NCBI GenBank assembly: GCA_946414075.1 | Contig: CAMKNA010000007.1 | Span: 23,401-87,400, forward strand | Length of the DNA: 64,000 bases | Source of the DNA: an uncultured Fibrobacter sp. | GTDB lineage: Bacteria > Fibrobacterota > Fibrobacteria > Fibrobacterales > Fibrobacteraceae | Reading direction: 5' to 3' | Shown: piece after piece, positions 41,384 to 50,911 of the stretch | Layout: each line of letters starts with the position of its first letter | How positions within the stretch are numbered: the first letter of the stretch is position 1 | Program-made: the position numbers and the translations under genes | The notes under the pieces: model-generated | Told to the model about the DNA's origin: nothing | Seen by the model: the letters and a program-made list of their open reading frames with translations, nothing else | Databases searched by the model: none

Positions 41384-42093
41384 GCTACCTCCCCCTGTTG
41401 ATTGGGATCCTCTTTCACCGGGAAAAACACAGCTCCCAAAAGCGAAGCTACCAGGGCACAGATGATAATCGCAAAGCCCACCGTCACATGGCTCAGTGCC
41501 GGAACGAACTTGAACGCAAAGCTACAGGCAATAGCGATGGCCACCGCAACCAGTGTGGAGCGGGAAGCCTTCATCTGCGGGACCACAATCGCTACGAACA
41601 TCCCGTAAAGGGCAACGCCCAACGCATTGGTCACCACCGCCGGCAAAATCTCCCCACAAATTGCCCCAGCCATCGTTCCAGAAGACCAACCAATGTACGG
41701 AAGCACCATAAGGCCAGCAAAATACCGCGCCGTCACCGGGAACTTCTGGCTTACCGCCAGCGCATAAATTTCATCGGTGATTCCCGTCGCCAAGAGCAAT
41801 CTTTTGAAAGTCCCAAAATTAGGAGCCACTTTCTGGGACAAGGATATGGCCATAAGACTGTACCGCAAGTTGATAAAGAAGGTGGCAATGGCCATCTCGA
41901 TAAATGTTCCCGCAGCGTCAGCCATAATCTGGAGCCCCGCGAACTGACCTGCCGAAGTCAGGTTGGTCATGGAAATCAGAGTCACTAGATACCACGAAAA
42001 GAACTTGGAGCCCGCTATGCCAAAGGAGAAGGAAACTGCAAAATAGCCAAGGCCTATGGGCAGGCCGTCTTTTACACCTTTTGAAAAAGTCAT
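41380..42093 (-). CDS. azlC: AzlC-like branched-chain amino-acid exporter
   Basis: 237 aa, a typical AzlC length, with about six to eight membrane segments. It opens with SKGVKDGLPIGLGYFAVSFS and has TSAGQFAGLQ and LTDE-like ATGITDEIYAL segments of the family. It is predicted to export branched-chain amino acids or analogues together with AzlD. The frame is open upstream to 42222, but ATG 42093 gives the family N-terminus and follows TATATTTG by 4 bases. Confidence 0.9.
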   Translation of the reverse strand: MTFSKGVKDGLPIGLGYFAVSFSFGIAGSKFFSWYLVTLISMTNLTSAGQFAGLQIMADAAGTFIEMAIATFFINLRYSLMAISLSQKVAPNFGTFKRLLLATGITDEIYALAVSQKFPVTARYFAGLMVLPYIGWSSGTMAGAICGEILPAVVTNALGVALYGMFVAIVVPQMKASRSTLVAVAIAIACSFAFKFVPALSHVTVGFAIIICALVASLLGAVFFPVKEDPNQQGEVA

Positions 42094-42097
42094 GTCC

Positions 42098-42105
42098 CAA
42101 ATATA
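42098..42105 (-). promoter_or_regulatory. TAnnTTTG promoter box for azlC
   Basis: TATATTTG, exact consensus, 4 bases before ATG 42093. Confidence 0.5.
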
Positions 42106-42187
42106 GTTATTTTCTATGGCTAGTATATGCAGATATGCAAATTTATGCATTTTTATAAAGATAGGCACGCATTCGGCCATTCTAAAC

Positions 42188-42217
42188 GAAAAATCCAGGG
42201 CTAGCGACCCCGGATTT
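42188..42217 (-). terminator. Terminator of the first GH5 gene
   Basis: Minus-strand stem AAATCCGGGG / CCCTGGATTT (one mismatch), followed by T-rich sequence; 30 bases after the GH5 stop. Confidence 0.7.
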
Positions 42218-42246
42218 CTCAATTCTTTTGGAAAAATGCTGGCAAT

Positions 42247-45200
42247 TTACCGTATACTGATTCGGCTGGTCTTTGCAGAACTTCCGCTCATGACACGAAC
42301 CATGTAGCTGCCCTGCGGAAGCCCCTGGAGAGAGACATCCCTAGTTCCGGCAAAGCTATCCTGGAAAGCCTTCACCCGGTTACCAAGCATATCGAAGACC
42401 TGCACACGGACAAGGGTTTGCTTAGGCACAGAAACCGTCAAGACATTGCGACTGAAGGACATGTTCAGTCCAGAAGTCCTACTAGCCACATACGACTCAG
42501 TTTCCTGAGAACTTGAGCTAGGCGGCACAAAGTCCAGACACGAAGTTTCCACCCACCAATATGCATCCTTAGCTGAAGTGGCTGGGAACTTGAAGACCGA
42601 AGGTCTTTCCGGGTTCAGCGTATAGCACTTCCCGTCGTCCATGTCGTCTAGACCCGAATTGTAGCAGTGTTCGCCATAGGCACCCACGCCAAACTCGAAG
42701 GCTATACAGGGGCTCTCCTCAGCAGAGCTACTGGAATCTTCGTCTTCGCTAGCCGAAGAAGTTCCCTCGGCGGAGCTGCTGCTTTCGACAGGAATAGCCT
42801 CGGCACTGAAGGTGGCCGTGTAGGAAGCGGTTTCTGTCACAGGCACAACGGCAGGCGTCCAGCCGGTAAATGTATAGGTATACTGATCGTCTGGATCCCG
42901 AGTCGGCGTTCCAGTGTAGCTGGGCGTCGTCCCATAGGCCACCATGGAGCTCTGCAATTTGGAACCATCGTAATTCAGGAATACAATCTCGTACTGGTTC
43001 ACCGTGTTTGTCACTACAGCGGTATAAGTGGCCGCACCTGTCACGCTCACTATCGTCGGACTCCAGCCACTAAAGCTGTAGGTAAATTCATCCGTATTGG
43101 CGGGAGTCTTGCCTGCAGGCGCCGTGGGCTTGGTCCCGTACTCCACATCCTGCGTGGTCGTAGACCCGTCACCATTTACGAAAGTAATGGTGTACTTGCG
43201 CGTTTTCGCCGTATAGGTGGCCGTGTAGGAAGCGGTTTCTGTCACAGGCACAACGGCAGGCGTCCAACCGGTAAATGTATAGGTATACTGATCGTCTGGA
43301 TCCCGAGTCGGCGTTCCAGTGTAGCTGGGCGTCGTCCCATAGGCCACCATGGAGCTCTGCAATTTGGAACCATCGTAATTCAGGAATACAATCTCGTACT
43401 GGTTCACCGTGTTTGTCACTACAGCGGTATAAGTGGCCGCACCTGTCACGCTCACTATCGTCGGACTCCAGCCACTAAAGCTGTAGGTAAATTCATCCGT
43501 ATTGGCGGGAGTCTTGCCTGCAGGCGCCGTGGGCTTGGTCCCGTACTCCACATCCTGCGTGGTCGTAGACCCGTCACCATTTACGAAAGTAATGGTGTAC
43601 TTGCGCTTGATGTTCTTGTAGGTGGCCGTGTAGGAGGTCTCACCCGTAACCTTTGCCAAGGTCGGAGTCCAGCCAGTGAAATCGTAGGTGTACTGCGCCG
43701 TTGCAGACCTGGACGGAGTCGCGCCAGCGTATTCCGGCATTTCTCCATAAGCCACATCGGTTTTTTGCAGTTCGGTATTGTCATAGTTCAAGAAGGTAAT
43801 GGCGTATTCGTTCACGGTAGCAGCGTATTCCAAAGTGTAGGTCGCGTTACCTGTCACCGCAACAATATCGGGGGTCCAGCCAACCACGCTATAGCTAAAC
43901 TGGGCGTTGTTCCCAGGAAGTTTCGCCGCAGGCGCCGTGGGCATTTTACCATATTCCACCGTACTGGTGCTCCTGGTACCGTCCCCGTTCTCGAAGGTAA
44001 TGGTGTACTTCCGCTTGGTGGCGGTGTACTTTGCCTTGTAGGTAGCATCGGCAGTAACAGCCCCAATGTTCGGGGTCCAAGCGCTAAATGTATAGGTGTA
44101 TTCTGCGGTAGCATCCTTGGTTGGATTGCTCGGCTTGACAATGCTTGCGGCGGCCGTTCCTTCAGCATATTCCCTGGCGGCCAGCAAGACGGTGGTTCCG
44201 TCATCGTCTACAAAAGTAACGGTAAATGTCTGGGCAGAAGAAGAAGATTCAACAGAGGATGATGACGAACCCGGTTCTACAAGCGCAGCCTTGATCTCGT
44301 AATCAATTCCATTAACCGTAAAATATTCCGTCCAATTTCCCACATTCACATATTCAGTTGATTGATACTGATTCTGACGAACAAATAGTTTATCTCCGCT
44401 CTTTTCAAATTCAATCCAGTAGATTTCCCACTGGCCCCGATCATAGGATTCAACATTGCTAAACGTAACCGTTTTGAAATTTTCGCCCTTGACAACTGTT
44501 TGCACAAGGTCTCCACTAATGACAATATCAGCGGAAACACTGGAGGCAATCGAAGAACTGCTCTCTGCGCTAGAAGAAGGTTCTTCGGAACTGGAACTTA
44601 CTATGGCAATTTCGTCATAATCTGCAGTATAGGAGGCAATACCCGTCACCGGAACAATTGCAGGGGTCCAGCCACTAAACTCATAACGATAACCGTTGGC
44701 CGATTGACGAACTGGGGCCGGTCCTTCATAGACAGGAGTTTCCCCATAGTCTACATTCGTCCACCACAGTTCCGTTTGGTCATAGTTGAGGAAGGTAACC
44801 TTGTAGGCATTGACAGTCCTCACAATATTCGCCACATAAGTAGCAGGCTCGGTAGCAGCAACCACTGCAGGCATCCAGCCTCCAAAACTGTAGCTATACT
44901 GCGCCGTGTTGGCGGGGAGATCTATACTCGTGGGGGCCTCAGGAATCTTGCCCTCTTCTACGCTGAGTACCAGAACCACTTCGTTCTGTACCACGAAGGT
45001 GATGTCAAAGAACTCCACCGCCTTTGAGGAACTGGAAGGAACCGCAGAAGAACTGGACTCCGCCTCTTGCCCGTTAGAGGTCTTGAGGGAAAGGTTTGAA
45101 ATGGTAACCTTTTCCCAACGGGAGCCCGGCATGGTGAGCGTCAACAACACATTCCCCGATTCAAGAGCCTTGAAGGTACAAGTGTAGTGCTGCACACCTT

Positions 45201-47460
45201 CGGTGGCATCCAGCTCCAGGGTTCCGCTGCAATAAGACCCGAAGGTTACGCCCATATTCATGGTATTCTGTTCGAGGGCGGCATCGAAACTCAGAGTGTA
45301 CGATTCGTTCGCTTCAACCGGGCCCATGCCCTTGGTCACCACACGGTCGGGAGACCATCCTTCGGACTGGCCAATAATTACATCACCATTGGAATTTACG
45401 GTCAGTTGCGTATTGGAATTCCAATCCGTACTTACCGTAGCGGAACTTGCCGGAACAGAAGAGGACGAACTCTGGACAGAACTGCTAGAAACATCCTGCA
45501 CCGTAAGCAACAACGTATAAGCGGTTCCATTTACGGTGAAGTTTTCGCGGAAAGTTCCCAAAGTTGCGCTAGCAGGGACCGAACCATCCAGTGTCAAAAC
45601 ATTACCGGAGAGATTGACGTTCAAATAGCGGATGTTCTGAGTCGTGCGCTGGTAGGAGCCCACATTCCTAAAGATGACGGGCTCCATGGAGCCACCGCGA
45701 ACCACCGTCTGTGTCAAATTACCGGTAATTACCAACTTGGCACTGCTAGACGAAGCCACAGAAGAACTGCTAGCGATGCTGGAAGAAGACTTGGCAGAAC
45801 TGGAACTGACCGCCACGCTAGAGGAACTGGCCTCCTTAAGGCCCAAGCACTTCACGTTGTCAACCTGCAAGGTACCGTTGGTACCCGAAGTGCCCTGGAT
45901 CTGCCAGCTGAAAGCACGGACAGCCTGCTGTACTTCACTAATGGAAGCGGTTTTGCCCCAGCCCGATTCCTGAGCCAAGGCATCCCAATAGACCGTCTGG
46001 GTTTTCCAGCTGTTGCTTGCATTGACGGCGACCTTGTGATAGTTGTAGCCTACATCGATGGAGGATTCCACCCTAAAGTCGTGGGCGCCGCCCTTGTAAT
46101 CATACTGGATTGCGGTACAGGCAGACAAGTCTTCAGTAGTGACTTCGTCGGCATTGGCCGATACCACCAGCCCAACATATGGGCTATACTCATAGTTAGC
46201 CTTGGTCAGGCGGTAGGTAATCTGGATGGCTTTGGAAGAGCTGTTCCCGGTAACCAGGGCGGTATCGATCGTGGACTGTCCACCGTCCTTGTTGTCGTTG
46301 TAGATGCCCCAGGGACTGTTCCAGAGGGAGGTGTAGTTGCCGTCTTCGAAGTTGTCCACCAGCAGGGGCTTGTTGGTGCCGCCCTGGGAAGCAGAAGAAC
46401 TCGGGTTGCTTGCAGAAGAAGAGGAGTTAGAGTTGCTGGAAGCAGGAGCATTTCCGCACTTCGTGTAAGAAGTGGGTAGTTCGGCAAAGATATTGGAATT
46501 GACCCACCGGCCGCTTTTAGTGTAGTTCCAGGCGCTACCGTTAAAATAAGAGGCAGATTCCGGCTTGTTGGAAACCGACCAGTTGGCACCCGAAAGCTTG
46601 TGCTGTTTCATCCAGTTGTACCAGGTAAGGCTATTACCAGAGCTAAAGCCACCATTACCTGAAGCATCCACCGTACCCCATTCCGAAACAAACACGGAAA
46701 GGCCCGCATTCATGGCGGTCACTGCATTGGCGCCTTCGCCACCCGTAGAATGGGATCCTGCGTAATAGTGGAATGTATAAGCAGTATTGTTCTTGGAATC
46801 CTTTACAGGATTACCCACGGCATAGTCGGGATGCTGGTCCCAATTGGGGTTGCCCACCAGCACCAGGTTGTCGGAATACTTACGAATTTCAGTGATGACC
46901 GCTTCGGCGTAGGTCTTGATTTCATTCCACGACTGGGAGGTAGGCTCGTTGAACACTTCGAAAATCACATTGTCATAGCCACCCCACTTTTGGGCCATGT
47001 AGCTGAAGAAGGTTTTCGCGTTGTTGACATTGTCGCTGGCCTTGTGGCTGTGGTAGTCAATGATCACGTAGATGTCATTATTGATGGCCGCCTGAACCAC
47101 GGTGTTCATCAAGCTCTGGTAATCACCAGTCCGAGTAAAGTAGTTTCCGCTACCCCAGTCTTCGTCCACACCCATGGGGGCGCGGATCAGCTGGATATTC
47201 TGGCGGCTCACTAACCCGCTCACAATGTCAGATGTCCAGAAAGGGGAACCCACGTCGCTGGAGATTGACCAGAACAGGCTCATACCCTGCACCGCCACCT
47301 CGGCACCACTCTTGACGCCCTGGCAAGAGCCATAGATTTGGCCCTTGCTACCGGCCTTGCCGGCCATAAGCTGACCATACTGGCTTACCGGGCCTACACG
47401 CCCGAAGGAAAGAACGAATGCGGCCAAAACAAGGCACGCGATAATGCGGAGACTTTTCAT
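42247..47460 (-). CDS. Modular GH5 cellulase with InlB-type repeats and T9SS sorting domain
   Basis: 1737 aa, secreted. Signal peptide (KSLRIIACLVLAAFVLSF), then a GH5 domain (about 25-335) with acid/base Glu in VIFEVFNEPTSQSW and nucleophile Glu in SVFVSEWGTVD. After a poly-Ser linker come a CBM11-like module (LLVDNFEDGNYTSLW), an Ig-like segment, a CBM4/9-like module, a second Ig-like segment and about nine InlB/Flg_new-type repeats (YTITFVNGDGS, YSFSGWSPTIV). The end is a T9SS type A-like domain (VFDMLGNRVKAFQDS, LPQGSYMVRVM). Cellulose or beta-glucan is the expected substrate. AGAGGTG precedes the ATG; a dyad lies in the leader. Confidence 0.88.
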   Translation of the reverse strand: MKSLRIIACLVLAAFVLSFGRVGPVSQYGQLMAGKAGSKGQIYGSCQGVKSGAEVAVQGMSLFWSISSDVGSPFWTSDIVSGLVSRQNIQLIRAPMGVDEDWGSGNYFTRTGDYQSLMNTVVQAAINNDIYVIIDYHSHKASDNVNNAKTFFSYMAQKWGGYDNVIFEVFNEPTSQSWNEIKTYAEAVITEIRKYSDNLVLVGNPNWDQHPDYAVGNPVKDSKNNTAYTFHYYAGSHSTGGEGANAVTAMNAGLSVFVSEWGTVDASGNGGFSSGNSLTWYNWMKQHKLSGANWSVSNKPESASYFNGSAWNYTKSGRWVNSNIFAELPTSYTKCGNAPASSNSNSSSSASNPSSSASQGGTNKPLLVDNFEDGNYTSLWNSPWGIYNDNKDGGQSTIDTALVTGNSSSKAIQITYRLTKANYEYSPYVGLVVSANADEVTTEDLSACTAIQYDYKGGAHDFRVESSIDVGYNYHKVAVNASNSWKTQTVYWDALAQESGWGKTASISEVQQAVRAFSWQIQGTSGTNGTLQVDNVKCLGLKEASSSSVAVSSSSAKSSSSIASSSSVASSSSAKLVITGNLTQTVVRGGSMEPVIFRNVGSYQRTTQNIRYLNVNLSGNVLTLDGSVPASATLGTFRENFTVNGTAYTLLLTVQDVSSSSVQSSSSSVPASSATVSTDWNSNTQLTVNSNGDVIIGQSEGWSPDRVVTKGMGPVEANESYTLSFDAALEQNTMNMGVTFGSYCSGTLELDATEGVQHYTCTFKALESGNVLLTLTMPGSRWEKVTISNLSLKTSNGQEAESSSSAVPSSSSKAVEFFDITFVVQNEVVLVLSVEEGKIPEAPTSIDLPANTAQYSYSFGGWMPAVVAATEPATYVANIVRTVNAYKVTFLNYDQTELWWTNVDYGETPVYEGPAPVRQSANGYRYEFSGWTPAIVPVTGIASYTADYDEIAIVSSSSEEPSSSAESSSSIASSVSADIVISGDLVQTVVKGENFKTVTFSNVESYDRGQWEIYWIEFEKSGDKLFVRQNQYQSTEYVNVGNWTEYFTVNGIDYEIKAALVEPGSSSSSVESSSSAQTFTVTFVDDDGTTVLLAAREYAEGTAAASIVKPSNPTKDATAEYTYTFSAWTPNIGAVTADATYKAKYTATKRKYTITFENGDGTRSTSTVEYGKMPTAPAAKLPGNNAQFSYSVVGWTPDIVAVTGNATYTLEYAATVNEYAITFLNYDNTELQKTDVAYGEMPEYAGATPSRSATAQYTYDFTGWTPTLAKVTGETSYTATYKNIKRKYTITFVNGDGSTTTQDVEYGTKPTAPAGKTPANTDEFTYSFSGWSPTIVSVTGAATYTAVVTNTVNQYEIVFLNYDGSKLQSSMVAYGTTPSYTGTPTRDPDDQYTYTFTGWTPAVVPVTETASYTATYTAKTRKYTITFVNGDGSTTTQDVEYGTKPTAPAGKTPANTDEFTYSFSGWSPTIVSVTGAATYTAVVTNTVNQYEIVFLNYDGSKLQSSMVAYGTTPSYTGTPTRDPDDQYTYTFTGWTPAVVPVTETASYTATFSAEAIPVESSSSAEGTSSASEDEDSSSSAEESPCIAFEFGVGAYGEHCYNSGLDDMDDGKCYTLNPERPSVFKFPATSAKDAYWWVETSCLDFVPPSSSSQETESYVASRTSGLNMSFSRNVLTVSVPKQTLVRVQVFDMLGNRVKAFQDSFAGTRDVSLQGLPQGSYMVRVMSGSSAKTSRISIR
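42810..43606. repeat. Two near-identical tandem copies (period 405 bp) in the GH5 gene
   Basis: Bases 42810-43201 and 43215-43606 match with only one difference noticed (CCAGCC at copy 1, CCAACC at copy 2). Each copy encodes two InlB-type repeats. The identity at silent positions points to recent duplication or gene conversion. Confidence 0.9.
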
Positions 47461-47477
47461 AGCACCTCTATTCCCAA

Positions 47478-47492
47478 TGCGGACAGTCCGCA
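47478..47492. promoter_or_regulatory. Perfect 7+1+7 dyad in the GH5 leader
   Basis: TGCGGAC-A-GTCCGCA, 17 bases upstream of the GH5 ATG (47460), just upstream of its ribosome binding site. It could act as an operator or a leader hairpin. Confidence 0.45.
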
Positions 47493-47581
47493 CTCCCAAA
47501 TAAAAGATACATAATAGGTCTCCATTTTCCATGTAAAAAATTGTAATATCCCGTTGACCCTTGTAAACGGCTTTTTTATGC

Positions 47582-47617
47582 AAAAAAAAAGCCCCCGGCC
47601 ATATGGGTCCGGGAGCT
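47582..47617 (-). terminator. Terminator after the GH5 remnant
   Basis: Minus-strand AGCTCCCGG / CCGGGGGCT stem followed by nine T. It ends the array upstream of the large GH5 gene. Confidence 0.75.
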
Positions 47618-47640
47618 TTTGTTTCTAAATCTTTACGGAA

Positions 47641-48041
47641 TTACTTGACTTGCAGACGCAGAATCTTAGACATGGAGCCACTTGCAATGCGGAACACATA
47701 GGAACCGGGATTCAGCCCTTCAAGACTCATGGAGCCCGCAACCGAACTGTTTTGGATGATTGCCCGACCCTGCATGTCAAACACATCTACCGAAGCATTC
47801 TTGACACCCGATACATGGAGCGTTTTGCCAGGTTGCCACTGGTGGTATAACTCAGACTATTTCTATTGGAGCTGCCCTGGAACGCGGCCGTTCCCTCGTC
47901 AATCTTGGAAGCAGACCAGCTTGCCCAAGAAAGCAAATTGCCGTCCATCCAGTTTTGCCAGCTGGTGTTGCGACTCTGGTCCGGGTTGCCACCTCCGGTG
48001 TAGTCGGCGGTACCCCATTCGGATACGAATACAGAAAGACC
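47641..48041 (-). pseudogene. Decayed GH5 cellulase remnant with T9SS domain
   Basis: Two frames carry pieces of one former gene. 48041 to about 47830 encodes GLSVFVSEWGTADYTGGGN and on, the GH5 segment around the catalytic nucleophile, then SRNTSWQNWMDG; the 5' two-thirds of the domain is missing. Past a frameshift or deletion near 47830, the other frame encodes ASVDVFDMQGRAIIQNSS and LNPGSYVFRIASGSMS-KILRLQVK, a T9SS sorting domain, with stop at 47643. No start or ribosome binding site remains. The 5' edge falls inside the terminator of the upstream GH5 gene. Confidence 0.8.
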
Positions 48042-48058
48042 CCGCCAAAGACGGGGCC
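48037..48058 (-). terminator. Terminator of the second GH5 gene
   Basis: Minus-strand GGCCCCGTC-TTTG-GCGGGGTC stem followed by TTTCT, 25 bases after the GH5 stop. Its end merges with the GH5 remnant. Confidence 0.65.
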
Positions 48059-48082
48059 ATTCTATCAAAATCGTTTATTTCG

Positions 48083-50821
48083 TTAGCGGACCTGCATGCG
48101 CAAGGTCTTGACTGACGACCCCTGCTGTACGCGGACAATATACGCGCCCCGGTCCAAATGGCCAAAGGTATGGACAAAATTGCCGGCAGCCATATTTTCG
48201 CGATGCCTTTCCATAACATGTCCCATCAGGTCGAACACATGGACCTTCACAAGTCCCGGCTTGACAACGCGAACCTGGAGCGTCCTACCATGAAGCGTCG
48301 CGAAAAGACCCGCAGAAGTCTTCTGAACGAGCATCAGGGATTCAGACGAGGAACTCATTCCCGGCTGAACGGAACTGCTGGTTGCAGGGCCAACAGAGGT
48401 CGAAGACGGAACCGGAGCCCCGCTGGAAGAGGACGGCACAATGGTCTTGCCGGCGCACTTCACATCGTCGATGTAAAGGTAATTTGCAACCGTCGTGGAC
48501 TTCACTTCCCACTGGAGCTGGACCACTTCGGAAATATTCAGGACAACCCCGGTTATCCCCCAATCATCATCCTGTATCAGAGAAGAAACCGGAACACTTG
48601 CGGGGGTCCAGCTAGTACTACCGTTCACAAGCTTCTTATGGAAGTTCCATCCGGTGATGTCACTTGCTCCGTCTTTATCAAGGTCTTCGTCACCCCTCAT
48701 AACGGCTTTCAGATTGTGAGCGGCACCCTTGTACTTGTAGCTGATTTCGGTACAGCCGGCAAGACCACCCTCGACATTCAAGCCCAGGTCGACATAGGGA
48801 TTACTCAGCCCATCATCAAGACTTATTCCAGCCAAGCCCGCGCCATAACTTGAATTACCAGCCGCGGCAGCAGGGAATACAACCACATAATAGCCAGAAT
48901 CATCCAACTCATTTCCGATAGTGGACGCGCTGTCTGTAAAAGCATACCAGTAGTCTTCCGCACCGGTATTCGCCACACCATCTCCATCTTCAAAATCGTC
49001 GATATACGAACTAACGACAACAGCCACGCTACTGGAGGACGGCTTAGTGGGGCCCGTCGTGGAGCTAGAACTGTTGACTACAACTTCGGGCAATGTCCCG
49101 ACACACTTCACGTTGTCAATTTGGAGGCTTGTTCCACGACTTTCAACATCCATACTGACAAACCAGGCCAGCTGATACACCTTGGACCAATTAAACGGCT
49201 TTATCTCATTTGGAAAATCTGCATAAACCCAATCAGGCTGATCCAAATTGCCGGCGTAAACAGTCACCGTTTTCCAGGATGTGGAACTTTCCTGTTCATC
49301 GGTCTGATGTCCATAGCCCTTATCCGGAGTTATCGTGCTTATGTCGGCGCGGAAGAAGTGTCCGGAGCCCTTGTAATCATACTGGATTGCAGAGCAGTTT
49401 GCAAACGAGGCTTCCGCAAAGGAAAGGCCCATTCCCACAGAAGGATATTGTTCCTCAGGCGTTGGAACAAGGGATATTCCCTCCATTGAAGCGTACTTAC
49501 TGCTACCGCTAGAACGGATTATGTCCCAATCGCCGTTCGCTTTCCGGGTATTCGAAACTGTCCCGGCATTTGCCTCGTACAAGTACCAGCCCCCACCTTC
49601 AAGGGTTTCCGCTTTAACATTACCATCCTGGAAATCATCAATAAGTGCAACCGCAGAAGATGCCGAAGAGGATGGGCCAGAATTGCTGGAGGACGGAGTG
49701 GTGGAACATGTGGTGTAGCGATCGGGCAAATACGCAAAAATATTGCTATTGACCCAATTGCCTCCATCCGTATGGGTCCATGTACCCGTAGGGGTAACAT
49801 TGCCGACAAAATAAGATGCCTCTTCGGCTTTACTGGAAACGGCCCAGTTTGCACCAGACAGCTTATGGGTCTTCATCCAGTCATACCAATTTTTAGTACG
49901 ATTGCTATAAAAACTTCCTCCGCCAGACGGACCCGAAGCGCCCCATTCCGTCACAAACACGGAAAGTCCGCTATTCATTGCAGCGACCGCGTGTTTTCCC
50001 TCGTTATCTATCTCATGCTTGATTTCAATGGTTACGCCACCTTCTTCTTCATAATCAATCCCTGCATAAAAATGGAATGTATAGGCAACATTGTTGTCGT
50101 TTACCATGTTATTGGTCCCTTTAGCAGAATCTGGCCTAGAGGACCAACTGGGATTTCCGACAACAACAAGGTTGTCGGACCCCTTGGCACGAATCACACT
50201 GATAACAGACTCGGCATAGGATTTGATGCTAGACCATGACTGCTTTATAGGTTCGTTGAATATTTCAAAAATGACATTGTCATAGGCCCCCCATTTCTCC
50301 GCCATGCGACTGAAAAACGTCTTGGCGTTTTCAATACTTTGATTGCTTTCATTGGCCTTGTGGCTATGGTAATCGATAATCACATAGATGTCATTCTTGA
50401 TGGCCGCCTCGACAACGGCATCCATCAGGTTCTGCTGAAATTGCTGGTTCTCATTACTTGAAAAGTAGTGTTCAGCTCCCTTCCATGCATCATCTACACC
50501 CATAGGAGCGCGAATCAGCTGAATGTTATGCCTTGACACCAAGCTGTCGACAAAGGTCGCAGTCCAATAAGGGTAGCCTTCATTAAGACCATTATTCTTT
50601 CCAGCCATACTCCAGAAGAGGCTCATTCCCTGTATCACGACTTCGTTTCCATCGGAAACGCCCTTGCAGGCACCATAAATCTGGCCCTTGTTGCTGGAAT
50701 TCTTGCCGGCCATAAGCTGACCGTACTGGCTCACTGGGCCCGTACGAGTCGGCTGAATTTTATCGACGGCAAACGAAAACCCTGCCACCGCGAAAGCCAT
50801 AAGCATTGCGAGTTTTTTCAT
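48083..50821 (-). CDS. GH5 cellulase with two CBM11-like modules and T9SS sorting domain
   Basis: 912 aa, secreted (MKKLAMLMAFAVAGFSFA). The GH5 domain (about 30-370) has acid/base Glu in VIFEIFNEPIKQSW and nucleophile Glu in LSVFVTEWGASG. Two CBM11-like modules follow (ALIDDFQDGNVKAETLEGGG; SYIDDFEDGDGVANTGAEDY), each ending in LQIDNVKC or LYIDDVKC, with poly-Ser linkers. The C-terminus is a T9SS-type domain (VHVFDLMGHVMERHREN, RGAYIVRVQQG). A close paralogue of the other GH5 gene in the catalytic domain. ATG 50821 has GAGGA upstream. A small hairpin (GTTGG/CCAAC) lies in the leader. Confidence 0.9.
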   Translation of the reverse strand: MKKLAMLMAFAVAGFSFAVDKIQPTRTGPVSQYGQLMAGKNSSNKGQIYGACKGVSDGNEVVIQGMSLFWSMAGKNNGLNEGYPYWTATFVDSLVSRHNIQLIRAPMGVDDAWKGAEHYFSSNENQQFQQNLMDAVVEAAIKNDIYVIIDYHSHKANESNQSIENAKTFFSRMAEKWGAYDNVIFEIFNEPIKQSWSSIKSYAESVISVIRAKGSDNLVVVGNPSWSSRPDSAKGTNNMVNDNNVAYTFHFYAGIDYEEEGGVTIEIKHEIDNEGKHAVAAMNSGLSVFVTEWGASGPSGGGSFYSNRTKNWYDWMKTHKLSGANWAVSSKAEEASYFVGNVTPTGTWTHTDGGNWVNSNIFAYLPDRYTTCSTTPSSSNSGPSSSASSAVALIDDFQDGNVKAETLEGGGWYLYEANAGTVSNTRKANGDWDIIRSSGSSKYASMEGISLVPTPEEQYPSVGMGLSFAEASFANCSAIQYDYKGSGHFFRADISTITPDKGYGHQTDEQESSTSWKTVTVYAGNLDQPDWVYADFPNEIKPFNWSKVYQLAWFVSMDVESRGTSLQIDNVKCVGTLPEVVVNSSSSTTGPTKPSSSSVAVVVSSYIDDFEDGDGVANTGAEDYWYAFTDSASTIGNELDDSGYYVVVFPAAAAGNSSYGAGLAGISLDDGLSNPYVDLGLNVEGGLAGCTEISYKYKGAAHNLKAVMRGDEDLDKDGASDITGWNFHKKLVNGSTSWTPASVPVSSLIQDDDWGITGVVLNISEVVQLQWEVKSTTVANYLYIDDVKCAGKTIVPSSSSGAPVPSSTSVGPATSSSVQPGMSSSSESLMLVQKTSAGLFATLHGRTLQVRVVKPGLVKVHVFDLMGHVMERHRENMAAGNFVHTFGHLDRGAYIVRVQQGSSVKTLRMQVR

Positions 50822-50859
50822 AAGAGAATCCTCAGTTGGTATACCCAACAAAGATATAA

Positions 50860-50886
50860 AAAAGAAAAGCCCGGACAAGCCGGGCA
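50860..50886 (-). terminator. Terminator of the 145-aa gene, running into the GH5 promoter
   Basis: Minus-strand GCCCGG-CTTGT-CCGGGC followed by TTTTCTTTTTT, which continues as TATATCTTTG, a likely promoter box for the GH5 gene at 50821. Confidence 0.75.
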
Positions 50887-50911
50887 TAAAGTTCACTACA
50901 TTGAAAACAAC

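Noticed and set aside
42810..43606. Tandem repeat as a CRISPR array
   Set aside because: Period 405 bp, translated, and no short repeat-spacer structure.
42667..44262. 531-codon open frame antisense to the GH5 repeats
   Set aside because: Its own repeats just mirror the 405-bp tandem repeat of the GH5 gene.
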